A stretch of DNA of 64,000 nucleotides, taken from Clostridium sp. C2-6-12. GTDB taxonomy: Bacteria; Bacillota; Clostridia; Clostridiales; Clostridiaceae. Positions 36,736 to 45,524 of this stretch are shown one piece after another. Below the pieces are notes generated by a model. That model worked only from the letters and a program-made list of their open reading frames with translations. It did not search any database and had not been told where the DNA came from. The first letter of the stretch is position 1. Each line of letters starts with the position of its first letter. Where the stretch lies: positions 45,280 to 109,279 of the forward strand of contig NZ_JAABNP010000019.1 of assembly GCF_009928485.1 (NCBI RefSeq). Reading direction: 5' to 3'. Made by a program: the position numbers and the translations under genes.

Positions 36736-38031
36736 TTATTTAAAATCTTCTATTCTTATTATATTATCTATTTTATCAACTGATTTTAATGCTTTAATTT
36801 CTTTAATTGCATTATCAATTTTAGCTTCATTAGTCTTGTGAGTAACTAATACAATGGTTACCTGACCATCTTCTTCATCACCCTTTTGTATTACTGAACG
36901 TATGCTCACATTATGCTTTCCAAGTATTGCAGTTATTTCTCCCAATACTCCTGATTCATCTAAAACAGTAGCTCTTATATAAAACTTACTTTGGATAGCA
37001 CCCATGTCTAAAATTTCTCTTTCCCATAGGTTGTTTTTTACCACTGGGTTTGGATTTTCTGTGTCAACATTGCTTCTTACTATAGAAACAATATCGCTTA
37101 CTACAGCGCTTCCCGTTGGGAGGTCTCCTGCGCCTCTTCCATAAAACATTAAATCTCCAACTGCATTTCCTTTTATGAATACAGCATTATATGAATCATA
37201 AACATTTGCAAGAGGATGTTTTTTAGGAATCATCGTAGGGTGAACCCTTAATTCCACTTTTCCATCAACTTCTTTTGCTATTGCAAGTAGCTTAATTCCC
37301 ATTTTAAATTCTTTAGCATATTTCATATCTACAGCTTGAATTTTTGTAATACCTTCTCTATATACATTTTTCACATCGATTTTTGATCCAAAAGCTAAAG
37401 CAGAAAGTATTGCTAATTTATATTGAGCATCATACCCTTCAACATCTGATGTAGGATCTGCTTCAGCATAACCTTTTTCTTGTGCTTCCTTTAAAGCTTC
37501 ATCGAAATCAGCATCTTCAAGTTCCATTTTACTTAAGATATAGTTAGTTGTTCCATTTACTATACCGTAAAGATTTTGTATTTTATTTGCTGTTAAGCTT
37601 TCATCTATTCCTTTTATTATTGGAATTCCTCCAGCTACACTTGCCTCATATTGGAACATTATGCCCATTTCATCAGCTTTTTCAAAAAGCTCATCTCCAC
37701 CAGTTGCAAGTAACATTTTATTTGCAGTTACTATATGCTTTTTCTTTTCCATACATCTAAGCATATATTCTCTTGCTGGTTCCATTCCTCCCATAACTTC
37801 AACAACTATTTTAATAGAATCATCTTCTAATACTTCATTAAAATCTGTTGTAACAAGTTCATTAGGAATATCAACACCTCTTGGCTTATTCTTATCTCTT
37901 ACAAGAACCTTTGCAACTTCCACTTCATAACCGCATCTTTTCATGATTTCTTCTTTATTAGAATTTAAAATCATCCAAACACCACGACCAACATTCCCCA
38001 ATCCTAGCAGTGCTATTTTTACTTTTTTCAT
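36736..38031 (-). CDS. hom: Homoserine dehydrogenase
   Basis: A 431-aa enzyme of normal length. The N-terminal NAD(P) motif is GLGNVGRGVW. The catalytic domain carries GIVNGTTNYILSKM, YAEADPTSDVEGYDA and KLAILSALAFG. A C-terminal ACT domain (about 350-430; DESGVLGEITAILGKHNVSIRSV) gives feedback control, usually by threonine. It reduces aspartate semialdehyde to homoserine for threonine, methionine and isoleucine synthesis. The ATG follows AAGGGGGG. It stands alone with its own terminator; thrB/thrC are not beside it. Confidence 0.95.
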   Translation of the reverse strand: MKKVKIALLGLGNVGRGVWMILNSNKEEIMKRCGYEVEVAKVLVRDKNKPRGVDIPNELVTTDFNEVLEDDSIKIVVEVMGGMEPAREYMLRCMEKKKHIVTANKMLLATGGDELFEKADEMGIMFQYEASVAGGIPIIKGIDESLTANKIQNLYGIVNGTTNYILSKMELEDADFDEALKEAQEKGYAEADPTSDVEGYDAQYKLAILSALAFGSKIDVKNVYREGITKIQAVDMKYAKEFKMGIKLLAIAKEVDGKVELRVHPTMIPKKHPLANVYDSYNAVFIKGNAVGDLMFYGRGAGDLPTGSAVVSDIVSIVRSNVDTENPNPVVKNNLWEREILDMGAIQSKFYIRATVLDESGVLGEITAILGKHNVSIRSVIQKGDEEDGQVTIVLVTHKTNEAKIDNAIKEIKALKSVDKIDNIIRIEDFK

Positions 38032-38146
38032 ATTGTGCCCCCCTTAAGTTCAACTATTATAGCTAATAGTATACCTCTTAATTATAATTGTTATCTTAAT
38101 TTTTGGCTATATTTTTTTGCTTAATAACCTAAATTTAGTTAATGTG

Positions 38147-38221
38147 CTACCATTTCTTATGAGCGCCATGAAAAAAACATAATATAATAAACACTATAAA
38201 AAAATAAATTCCAATTATCAT
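38147..38221 (-). CDS. Possible 24-aa hydrophobic peptide
   Basis: A small frame, MIIGIYFFIVFIILCFFHGA then HKKW, is one membrane segment with a basic tail. AGGTG lies about ten bases before the ATG. Small single-span proteins are common but hard to prove by eye. The remainder of 38032-38452 is AT-rich and should hold the hom promoter and that of the LCP gene. Confidence 0.35.
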   Translation of the reverse strand: MIIGIYFFIVFIILCFFHGAHKKW

Positions 38222-38452
38222 TTTCGCCAACACCTAACTTTCATTTATTATATTTTGTTTTATTTTAACAATTTATATCTTTTTAAGTTTTAATACACAT
38301 AATATTACAAATGTTTGGTTACCTATTATATTTTATTCATATAATTATATAAATAACACAAGTCATATATTTAATTTTTTAATAAAAATATACATATATA
38401 AATTTACTTTATCATATAATCTTATGATTATAATGATTGGAGTAGTTATACA

Positions 38453-39535
38453 TTGTTTAAAAAGAATAAACCTTTAGAATTTGATAATAACCCAACTAAA
38501 GATATTTTCAATAAAAAAAGTAAAATTACTTGGAAAAAAGTAGTACTTTCAATATTTTTTTTATTTTGTATAGTCTTAATTGGTGTTACTTTTATCTTAA
38601 ATAGTTATTTAAACAAAATTAATAAAATTGAAATTGACAAAAATGATCTTAGTATTGAAGAAAATATATCTGACAGAGAACAGACTGAATTACAAAATAG
38701 TGAGGCCTCTACTCTACAGAATAGTGAAACTGATGCCCTAGAAAATAACAATATACAAAACATTGCTCTATTTGGAATAGATGAAACAGAAGGAATTGCA
38801 GGACGTTCAGATTGCATTATGATATTAACAATTGATAATAAACATAAAAAATTAAAATTGAGCTCAATAATACGGGACTCTTATGTTGTAATACCTGGTA
38901 AAGGAAAGAAAGATAAAATAAATCACGCTTACGCTTTTGGAGGACCACAGCTTGCCTTAAAAACTCTTAATGAAAATTTCAAATTAAATATTAATCAATT
39001 TATTTCTGTGAATTTTTCTTCTTTACCTAAAATAATAGATAGTATTGGTGGGTTACAATTAAATATAACTACTGACGAACTTAAATATATAAATAATTAT
39101 ATAGAAAATCTAAATAATCTAAATGGCACAACTTCTCCTGATATTACTATTTCTGGCCTTCAAAAAGTTGATGGGACTCAAGCCTTAGCCTATTGTAGGA
39201 TACGCTATACAGATGGTGGGGATTTTGAGAGAACCCACAGGCATAGAATTGTATTAAATCAATTATATGAAAAATGTAAAGCGCTTTCAATTAATCAATA
39301 TACTTCTATTTTAAATCAGTTGCTTCCTCTTGTTGATACTAATTTAGAAAAATCTGAAATACTTTCACTTGCTTTAAATTTAAATTCATTTAGAAGTGAA
39401 ACAATATTACAAGATAGATTTCCAAGAGATGAGGATGGTAATGGAAAAATCATAGATGGAATATATTATTATGTTCATGATGAAGATGCGACAATAAAAA
39501 AAATCCATAATTTTATTTTTGAAAGTAATAATTAA
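38453..39535 (+). CDS. LytR-CpsA-Psr (LCP) family phosphotransferase
   Basis: A 360-aa protein. The TTG start follows GGAG with a ten-base spacer. One membrane segment (about 30-53) leads to a linker and then the LCP domain, with NIALFGIDETEGIAGRSDCIMI, SIIRDSYVVIPGKGKKDKINHAY and GDFERTHRHRIVLNQL (the Arg/His cluster that contacts the pyrophosphate). LCP enzymes move undecaprenyl-linked glycopolymers onto the cell wall, from outside the membrane. It fits with the exopolysaccharide operon farther right, though it is separated from it by the RiPP cluster. Confidence 0.9.
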   Translation: MFKKNKPLEFDNNPTKDIFNKKSKITWKKVVLSIFFLFCIVLIGVTFILNSYLNKINKIEIDKNDLSIEENISDREQTELQNSEASTLQNSETDALENNNIQNIALFGIDETEGIAGRSDCIMILTIDNKHKKLKLSSIIRDSYVVIPGKGKKDKINHAYAFGGPQLALKTLNENFKLNINQFISVNFSSLPKIIDSIGGLQLNITTDELKYINNYIENLNNLNGTTSPDITISGLQKVDGTQALAYCRIRYTDGGDFERTHRHRIVLNQLYEKCKALSINQYTSILNQLLPLVDTNLEKSEILSLALNLNSFRSETILQDRFPRDEDGNGKIIDGIYYYVHDEDATIKKIHNFIFESNN

Positions 39536-39543
39536 AATATTTT

Positions 39544-39592
39544 AAAAGTAATATATCATATTTGTCTAATAATTTATCGATATGTTACTTTT
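39544..39592 (+). terminator. Terminator of the LCP gene
   Basis: AAAAGTAATATATC pairs with GATATGTTACTTTT (one mismatch), then ATTTTC. It starts nine bases after the stop codon. Confidence 0.65.
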
Positions 39593-39734
39593 ATTTTCTA
39601 TATTACTTTTGTAATACAATTCATTTTTCAATATTAAACTAAATACACATAACTATATAACAAATTTACTAATCACATTTCACAAATAAATTGCTTAAAG
39701 CCACTTATCATTAATCGAATAAAAGGAGTTAGTT

Positions 39735-41426
39735 ATGAAAAAGTTTTTTTTTGCTGTTCAGTGGATATATAATAAATGTAATAATTCAATTCCTTACATT
39801 ATTTTATTGACAATCATAGGATCTATTGCTTCTCTAATAAGCGTAAATATTGCACTTATTACTAAATCATTAATTGATTCTACTACTACCTCTAATACCT
39901 ATAATATAAACAAATATATTATAATTATGGCTGTTTTGCTATTACTAAATTTAATTTTAGATTGTGTAAAAACTATGTTAAATACTTTAGGTTTGGAAAA
40001 AACAAGAAATCAAATGCAAAAAAGTATTTATAATCATTTAATTTTAACTCGTTTATCAGATAGCTCAAAATACCATAGCGTAGAATTATTAACTAGGATG
40101 ACTAATGATGTTCAAACTATAGTTAATGTTCTAGTTACCATAATCCCTAATATGTTCTCATTTTCTGTAATGTTCATTTTTTCATTTTTTGCACTTTTAA
40201 ATCTTTCTCCGCAAATGGCTTTAATAGCAATGATTATTTTTCCTGTTTTGATATTTTTAAGCAAAATATATAGTAGAAAGCTTAAGCATTTCTATTTGGA
40301 AGTTCAAAAAAACGAGACTGAATGTAATAGATTTTTGCAAGAGAGTTTAAATAATATACTTATAATAAAAAGTTTTTGTTTAGAGAGTGTTAGAATGAAA
40401 GATTTATCTATTCTTCTAAATAATAGACTAAATATATCATTTAAAAGGAGCTTCTTTTCTTGTATCTCTAATGGATTTTTTTCACTCAGTTCAGTATTAA
40501 GCTATTTTTTTGTATTCATTTGGGGTAGTATTAATTTATCTGCAAATAATGCTGCTACAAATTTTGGTAGTTTAACTGCTATGCTTCAACTATTTTCAAA
40601 TATGCAAACTCCAATCTCAGTACTAGCTTCCTCATTTCCACAATTAATATCTGCAATATCTGCTATAGATAGATTAAAAGAGCTTGAAGAATCACAATTA
40701 GAAAATACTGTGCTCTTACCAGTTAGAAATATAAATAATGCTAATTTAACAGAAGATTTAATAAAATATATTAATCCATATATTTTATTAAAGAATGTCT
40801 CTTTTGAATATGTTAACAACAAAATAATTTTAGATAATATATCTGTAAGTATAAATCCAGGTGAAACTATAGCACTTATAGGTCGTTCTGGGGAAGGTAA
40901 AACAACTTTAATTATGCTTATTTTATCTCTCCTCTATCCCACAAAAGGTAACTTATATATTAACCAAGATAAATTATCCCCGTTTCATAGACATCTTATT
41001 TCATATGTTCCACAAGGAAACACGTTATTTTACGGTAGTATTTTAAGTAATTTAACTTTTGGAAATGAAAATATTGCTTATGATGAAGTGATTACTGCAT
41101 TAAAAATGTCTTGCGCCTATGACTTTGTATCTGCACTAGATAATAAGTTAGATACTATCATTGGAGAAAAAGGTTGTGGATTATCCGAAGGACAAGCTCA
41201 ACGGCTAACAATTGCAAGAGCATTATTAAGAAAGAAGCCAATTCTTATACTGGATGAAGCTACTTCTTCTTTAGATCCTCAAACAGAACTAAATGTTATT
41301 AATCAAATTAAAAAAATACAACCTAAGCCTATATGTATAATAATTACCCACAGACCATCAGCTTTATCTATTTGCGATAGAGTATTTAATTTGGAAAATA
41401 AAAAATTAATACTTGTTAATACCTAA
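39735..41426 (+). CDS. ABC exporter (fused permease and ATPase), probable RiPP exporter
   Basis: A 563-aa half transporter. About six membrane segments span the first 300 residues. The ATPase has Walker A GRSGEGKTT, signature LSEGQAQRLTIARA and Walker B ILILDEATSSLD. There is no N-terminal C39 peptidase. It ends head-on against the RiPP operon and shares a terminator with it. Lasso clusters normally contain one such transporter (the D protein), so this is the likely exporter and self-protection pump. The ATG follows AAAAGGAG. Confidence 0.85.
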   Translation: MKKFFFAVQWIYNKCNNSIPYIILLTIIGSIASLISVNIALITKSLIDSTTTSNTYNINKYIIIMAVLLLLNLILDCVKTMLNTLGLEKTRNQMQKSIYNHLILTRLSDSSKYHSVELLTRMTNDVQTIVNVLVTIIPNMFSFSVMFIFSFFALLNLSPQMALIAMIIFPVLIFLSKIYSRKLKHFYLEVQKNETECNRFLQESLNNILIIKSFCLESVRMKDLSILLNNRLNISFKRSFFSCISNGFFSLSSVLSYFFVFIWGSINLSANNAATNFGSLTAMLQLFSNMQTPISVLASSFPQLISAISAIDRLKELEESQLENTVLLPVRNINNANLTEDLIKYINPYILLKNVSFEYVNNKIILDNISVSINPGETIALIGRSGEGKTTLIMLILSLLYPTKGNLYINQDKLSPFHRHLISYVPQGNTLFYGSILSNLTFGNENIAYDEVITALKMSCAYDFVSALDNKLDTIIGEKGCGLSEGQAQRLTIARALLRKKPILILDEATSSLDPQTELNVINQIKKIQPKPICIIITHRPSALSICDRVFNLENKKLILVNT

Positions 41427-41472
41427 AATAAGATCCCAAATTGAAACTTATGCTCCAATTTGGGACCTTATT
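41427..41472. terminator. Bidirectional terminator, ABC exporter / HPr-kinase-like gene
   Basis: AATAAGATCCCAAATTG and CAATTTGGGACCTTATT form a 17-bp stem with one mismatch. The stem includes the last codons of the minus-strand gene. Confidence 0.8.
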
Positions 41473-42398
41473 AATTTTATTTGTTCATTAACTGTAAATG
41501 AATTTTGGGGTCTTATTATTTTATAATATTTAATTTGCTTAGCTATCCTCACAATATTATTAAAATATTCGCTTTTAATTCCAATTATAGTTGCAATTTC
41601 TACTCTATAAATATTCTTAATTAATAAATTAAGTTTCTCTACACCAACTATTTCTTCTATTGTTACCTTATAATCTTCTATTGATTCATTTTCTCTAACT
41701 GTTACTTCCGCAATATAACAAAGTTCTTTAGAATTATTCATAAAATTATCTTGAGAAGGTATGGCAAATTTATCTCTCCCTTCATCTATTCTCACAAAAT
41801 CCTTTATATTTAATCCAAGCTTAATTGCAGCATCTCTACAAAGTTTTTGCTGTGGATATGCTGGATTTACTATAAATTTCCCATTTAAATTCATACTAAT
41901 TGCTGAAACATCATCAGCTAAAAATTTATAGCCTTGCACTCCAAATGCTAATGTTAATGTTGATTTTCCAGTTCCCATATCCCCTGTTATAATTAGACCC
42001 TTATCATTTACTACTATTGTTCCACCATGAATTGCAACTATATTTCTTTGAATTAGCAAAGTTCCAAATGCACTACCTAACAAAAATGTTTTTATGTCTT
42101 GTTTACTTCCACCTTTGCACTCAATAAATATCTTTTTACCATCACATATTCTAAATATTGCAACTCCATTAATCATAAACCAAAATTCATTTTCATTATT
42201 TCCAACATAAATTCCATTATTTATTTTGTCTTTAATTTCGGTAGTCATTTTATCATACCTTACAATTACATCAATATTTATTGTTTCAGTATTCTCATCT
42301 TTTTTTATAATCTCAATTGCCTCTGGTAATTCTATTTCTGATTCTATAATTAGCCCATATATTTTATATAAATAATAGTTTCTATCTATTTTATACAA
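41448..42398 (-). CDS. HPr-kinase-like enzyme of the RiPP cluster
   Basis: A 316-aa protein resembling the C-terminal catalytic part of HprK. AIHGGTIVV is followed by Walker A GDMGTGKST (residues 139-147) and LADDVSAI near 162. In paeninodin-type lasso clusters such a kinase phosphorylates the C-terminal Ser of the precursor; that role is inferred here. The TTG start (42398) directly abuts AAAGGTGG and overlaps the B2 stop by 13 bases. Translation is probably coupled, and the exact start is uncertain. Last gene of the operon. Confidence 0.78.
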   Translation of the reverse strand: MYKIDRNYYLYKIYGLIIESEIELPEAIEIIKKDENTETINIDVIVRYDKMTTEIKDKINNGIYVGNNENEFWFMINGVAIFRICDGKKIFIECKGGSKQDIKTFLLGSAFGTLLIQRNIVAIHGGTIVVNDKGLIITGDMGTGKSTLTLAFGVQGYKFLADDVSAISMNLNGKFIVNPAYPQQKLCRDAAIKLGLNIKDFVRIDEGRDKFAIPSQDNFMNNSKELCYIAEVTVRENESIEDYKVTIEEIVGVEKLNLLIKNIYRVEIATIIGIKSEYFNNIVRIAKQIKYYKIIRPQNSFTVNEQIKLIRSQIGA

Positions 42399-42907
42399 CC
42401 ACCTTTCTTAAATCTTGCAACTATAGCAAATCCTTCCCCATTTCCTCCTGTTACATAAAGTTGACCACATCGTATCCAAGAATGAGCAATTATATTTTTC
42501 CCCGAGCTCTTGTCCAAAGATATTTCCTGCGTATTGTCCTTTTTTAACAAGATTTCTTCTTTTGCTACTCCTAAATATATTGTTGATTCTATTTTTTTAT
42601 GGCTTAGTAAATATTGTGCTGTCAAAGCTCTAACAAAACATTTACTTTCCCAAGGAGTATGATTAGATACTTTTTCAATAGCCCATCCTATTTTTCTTGC
42701 CATATTGTATTCTTCTTGACTAACAGCAAAAGTGGATTCTTTATTCAATTCTCCAATATATATTTTGAGTTTCCGAAATGGTATTATAAGTATTGCTGCT
42801 CTAGCTACTGCCGTTAAAATAACAATACTTATAATTAATAACTTATCATTTAATCTAAAAAACATAAATTCCTTAATTCTTTTAATCCACTGTAATAAGT
42901 TCTGCAT
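42386..42907 (-). CDS. Lasso-peptide B2-type leader peptidase (transglutaminase-like)
   Basis: A 173-aa protein. The first 45 residues include a hydrophobic helix. The C-terminal Transglut_core3-type domain has SKCFVRALTAQYLL (catalytic Cys90) and NIIAHSWIRCG (His142). The third acidic residue is not obvious. B2 proteins cut the leader from the precursor after B1 delivers it. Its ATG lies inside the end of the B1 gene (26-base overlap), so it is translationally coupled. Confidence 0.85.
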   Translation of the reverse strand: MQNLLQWIKRIKEFMFFRLNDKLLIISIVILTAVARAAILIIPFRKLKIYIGELNKESTFAVSQEEYNMARKIGWAIEKVSNHTPWESKCFVRALTAQYLLSHKKIESTIYLGVAKEEILLKKDNTQEISLDKSSGKNIIAHSWIRCGQLYVTGGNGEGFAIVARFKKGGCIK

Positions 42908-43157
42908 CTTTTAATCGCCTTAAATAATTAATAACACTTTTTTCACAGCTTTCTTTATCAATATCATATTCATTCAATAGAATATTTATTATTTCACTAA
43001 CACATATTTCATTTTCTACTATATCCCATATTCTACTTCCAACAGAATTTAATGCAAAATATCTACCTTTATCTAAATTCATCATCACTTTTTCTTCATT
43101 TAATTCTGTAGCATCTATATCTTTTGATTGACATATCTTTGAATTAACATCCAACAT
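42882..43157 (-). CDS. PqqD-like B1 protein (RiPP recognition element)
   Basis: A 91-aa PqqD-family protein with the winged-helix RRE fold. Typical features are VMMNLDKGRYFALNSVGSRI, then WDIVENEICVSEIINILL and CEKSVINYLRRLKDAELI. B1 proteins bind the leader peptide and present it to B2 and the cyclase. It follows the precursor and its hairpin by 35 bases. The ribosome site AAGGAG is twelve bases before the ATG. Confidence 0.88.
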   Translation of the reverse strand: MLDVNSKICQSKDIDATELNEEKVMMNLDKGRYFALNSVGSRIWDIVENEICVSEIINILLNEYDIDKESCEKSVINYLRRLKDAELITVD

Positions 43158-43191
43158 ATTATTGGCAATCTCCTTTACTTAAAATTCTAAT

Positions 43192-43231
43192 AATGATAGT
43201 AGTCCTTTTCTTATAAAGGACTACTATCATT
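43192..43231 (-). terminator. Hairpin between precursor and B1 (partial terminator)
   Basis: AATGATAGTAGTCCTTT and AAAGGACTACTATCATT are perfect 17-bp arms with a 6-base loop. The stem begins exactly at the stop codon of the restored precursor frame. The U-tract is modest (TTAGAATTTT), which suits a leaky terminator that keeps precursor message above that of the enzymes. Confidence 0.82.
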
Positions 43232-43248
43232 ATTGTTTCGCTTTACTT

Positions 43249-43386
43249 TTAGCTATAAACCCAGCAACCATATGAGCTACAATCCCACCAGCTAGAAGAC
43301 TTTTTGTGCCATGTTCCATGAGATCGTTCAGTGAATTTAACTGATAAATCCATAATTTCTGGTTCTGCCCATTTCATTTTTCTCAT
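43249..43386 (-). CDS. RiPP precursor, apparently frameshifted
   Basis: As read it is 45 aa: leader MRKMKWAEPEIMDLSVKFTE, then RSHGTWHKKSSSWWD and CSSYGCWVYS. The leader has the WxxPxI-type RRE-binding motif and a Thr at the penultimate position. AGGAGAGG precedes the ATG. After HGT the frame uses G or C in the third position in 10 of 23 codons, odd for this genome. Removing one copy of a 7-bp tandem duplication gives instead RSHGTKSLLAGGIVAHMVAG and FIAKSKAKQ, ending at 43230 beside the terminator. So the gene is either a mutant or makes a different tail. Confidence 0.6.
   Translation of the reverse strand: MRKMKWAEPEIMDLSVKFTERSHGTWHKKSSSWWDCSSYGCWVYS
43307..43320 (-). repeat. 7-bp tandem duplication in the precursor gene
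   Basis: CATGGAA CATGGCA on the minus strand: two adjacent 7-mers with one mismatch. Seven bases shift the frame by one. Both GGA and GGC encode Gly in the restored frame. Confidence 0.7.
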
Positions 43387-43410
43387 AATTTCCTCTCCTT
43401 AATTTTACTA

Positions 43411-45375
43411 TCATAAATTAATTAAATCAGCATTAAATTTATTTATAAACTTTGCAAAAATCAAAGTTTGTAACAAAAATACTATTTCTTCATTGTCTCT
43501 TTCTGTTATTCCGTTTTTAGTTGTATTTAGTACCCTTCTTACTTTATTAATATTAATATACTTTTCAATATCTTTTTCATTCACTGCTTTTTCTATTTCT
43601 ACATAAATTTCTTCCCATATTGGTATTAATCTTTGAATCCAATCTGCTGCTTGTAATCCGCTTTTGTTCATATTCATTCTTATTTTTTCTGGTATTAATC
43701 CTTTCATAGAATTTCTAATCAACCTTCTATCTACACCATCTTTAAAGTATTGTTCTGTTGGTAGGCTTAAGCAAAATTCTATAACACGTATATCTGCAGT
43801 AGGATCTCTAAATATAATTCCATTTGATAATGCCATTTTATTTATTATATCTAATACTTCTGAATCATGTATTGGATCAATTAGAATTTCTTTAGCTTTA
43901 TTTAGTACCATTGCTTCATCTATTATTTCGTTTAATTTTTTGTCATTAAACCTTTCATATACATTCCATTTTTCTATTAATTCATTATTTACTGGTAAAT
44001 CTTCAAACATATCATAATTAGGATTTTTTCTATAAAATATATTCTTTTTAATTTTATGTGGTAAAAGATATTTTATTACATCTTTAATAATTCTTTTTCT
44101 TGAAATATTTTTATTTTTACTAAAATAATTTATTTCCCTAATTAATTTAATAATTTTTCCTTTGGAAAATAATGTTTTTTCATGAATAAAAAAATCTCCA
44201 AACGATACTGTTAGATTTCCATATGCTCCATTCATAACTACTCTGCAATTTTTGCTTATTGCTTTCTTTAATAAATTATTTAACCAGTATGAATTTTGTA
44301 CTATCTTATATGGACGTTCAAATATACTTATTAATTCATCTATAACATTAAAACCATTACTTTCTTGAAAAGCATAAAAATTCGTATCCATATTACCTAT
44401 GAATTCACTTAGCAATCTTACATTATTGCTTTCATCTCTAATTCTATTATCAATTTTATCATCTTTAAATTGCTTCATTGGTACTGCAGAAAAAGTTTTT
44501 AAAATCTTTCCTTGATTTTTTAATAATTTTGAAGCTATTGCTGCAACTGATGATGAATCTAATCCCCCGCTAATCCATAATCCTATCTCATCTCTTCCAC
44601 GTAGTCTACACCTTATAGCCTCTGTATATATATTCAGAAAAGCATCTATATATTCTTTATCTGTACTTAGCTTTAATTCTTTTATTTTTTCTACTGGATT
44701 CCAATATATGTGCTTTTCAAATTTATCATTAGTGATTACGAAAGTATGAGCAGCTTGCAATTGCTTTATTTCCTTATATATAGTTTCCTCATCTTCAGTT
44801 ACGTGGCCACCATCTAACGCAAGATAATCTACAATCCATCGCTCATTTAATTCTACTTTTCCTTCTATAAGATTTATTAAAGGACTTGAAACTGTGCAAA
44901 AAGCAAATTTATTACCATTGTAATAGTAATAGTAAGTTCTAGTTCCAAGATGATCTCTACCACAAAATAATTCTTGCTTTTCTTCATTCCATATAGTAAA
45001 ACAAAAGTTACCTAATAAATGCTTAGGGCATTCTTTTCCCCACTTCTTATAAGCCATTAGTATATATTCACTATCTGTAAAATCTTCGACTTTATTTTTC
45101 TTTAATTCAAATTCATCAAGAAGTTCTTCCCTGTTATCAATAATTGCATCGGCCGTTATAATTAACTTACTTTCAGTATCATAATATGGTAATCTCTCTC
45201 TTAATGATTCTGTAGTAATGTATTGAATACCGCATCCTACAAAAACATTTTTTTCAAGTATATATTTATAACTATCAATTTTATACTTTTCCATTGATTT
45301 GATCATAGATTTACCCAATTCTTCTGAAACCTGTTTCTCGTCTAAGTTTATTATCCCCCAAATTATTCCACTCAT
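43411..45375 (-). CDS. Asparagine-synthase-like cyclase (lasso C protein)
   Basis: A 654-aa protein with an N-terminal glutaminase-like domain and a C-terminal asparagine synthase domain. The start MSGIIWG has Ser where active glutamine amidotransferases have Cys2, so ammonia is not released from Gln; this is as expected for lasso cyclases. The ATP-binding PP-loop is ISGGLDSSSV (269-275). The enzyme would adenylate a side-chain carboxylate for ring closure. The ATG follows AGGAGGAGG, and the precursor follows 24 bases downstream. Confidence 0.87.
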   Translation of the reverse strand: MSGIIWGIINLDEKQVSEELGKSMIKSMEKYKIDSYKYILEKNVFVGCGIQYITTESLRERLPYYDTESKLIITADAIIDNREELLDEFELKKNKVEDFTDSEYILMAYKKWGKECPKHLLGNFCFTIWNEEKQELFCGRDHLGTRTYYYYYNGNKFAFCTVSSPLINLIEGKVELNERWIVDYLALDGGHVTEDEETIYKEIKQLQAAHTFVITNDKFEKHIYWNPVEKIKELKLSTDKEYIDAFLNIYTEAIRCRLRGRDEIGLWISGGLDSSSVAAIASKLLKNQGKILKTFSAVPMKQFKDDKIDNRIRDESNNVRLLSEFIGNMDTNFYAFQESNGFNVIDELISIFERPYKIVQNSYWLNNLLKKAISKNCRVVMNGAYGNLTVSFGDFFIHEKTLFSKGKIIKLIREINYFSKNKNISRKRIIKDVIKYLLPHKIKKNIFYRKNPNYDMFEDLPVNNELIEKWNVYERFNDKKLNEIIDEAMVLNKAKEILIDPIHDSEVLDIINKMALSNGIIFRDPTADIRVIEFCLSLPTEQYFKDGVDRRLIRNSMKGLIPEKIRMNMNKSGLQAADWIQRLIPIWEEIYVEIEKAVNEKDIEKYININKVRRVLNTTKNGITERDNEEIVFLLQTLIFAKFINKFNADLINL

Positions 45376-45524
45376 TTTGCCCTCCTCCTAGAGCTTAGCT
45401 TTCTTATCTTAAATCTGTAATTTACTATACTATATTTATTTAAAATCATATTCCATTTTTTAATTCTACTCTAAATTATAATATCTTTATTTTTTCTATA
45501 ATTCTCTTTTATAATAAAGCTGCT

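Noticed and set aside
36662..38452. Amino-acid riboswitch or T-box before hom
   Set aside because: The leader is short and AT-rich and shows no recognisable T-box or riboswitch core.
43230..43299. Independent start at the internal ATG giving MEHGTKSLLAGGIVAHMVAG...
   Set aside because: No ribosome binding site precedes it; the better reading is a frameshifted continuation of the leader.
43294..43310. Programmed -1 frameshift at AAAAAG in the precursor
   Set aside because: A -1 slip leads to VF and a stop. The restored frame needs +1, so a mutation is more likely than programmed slippage.
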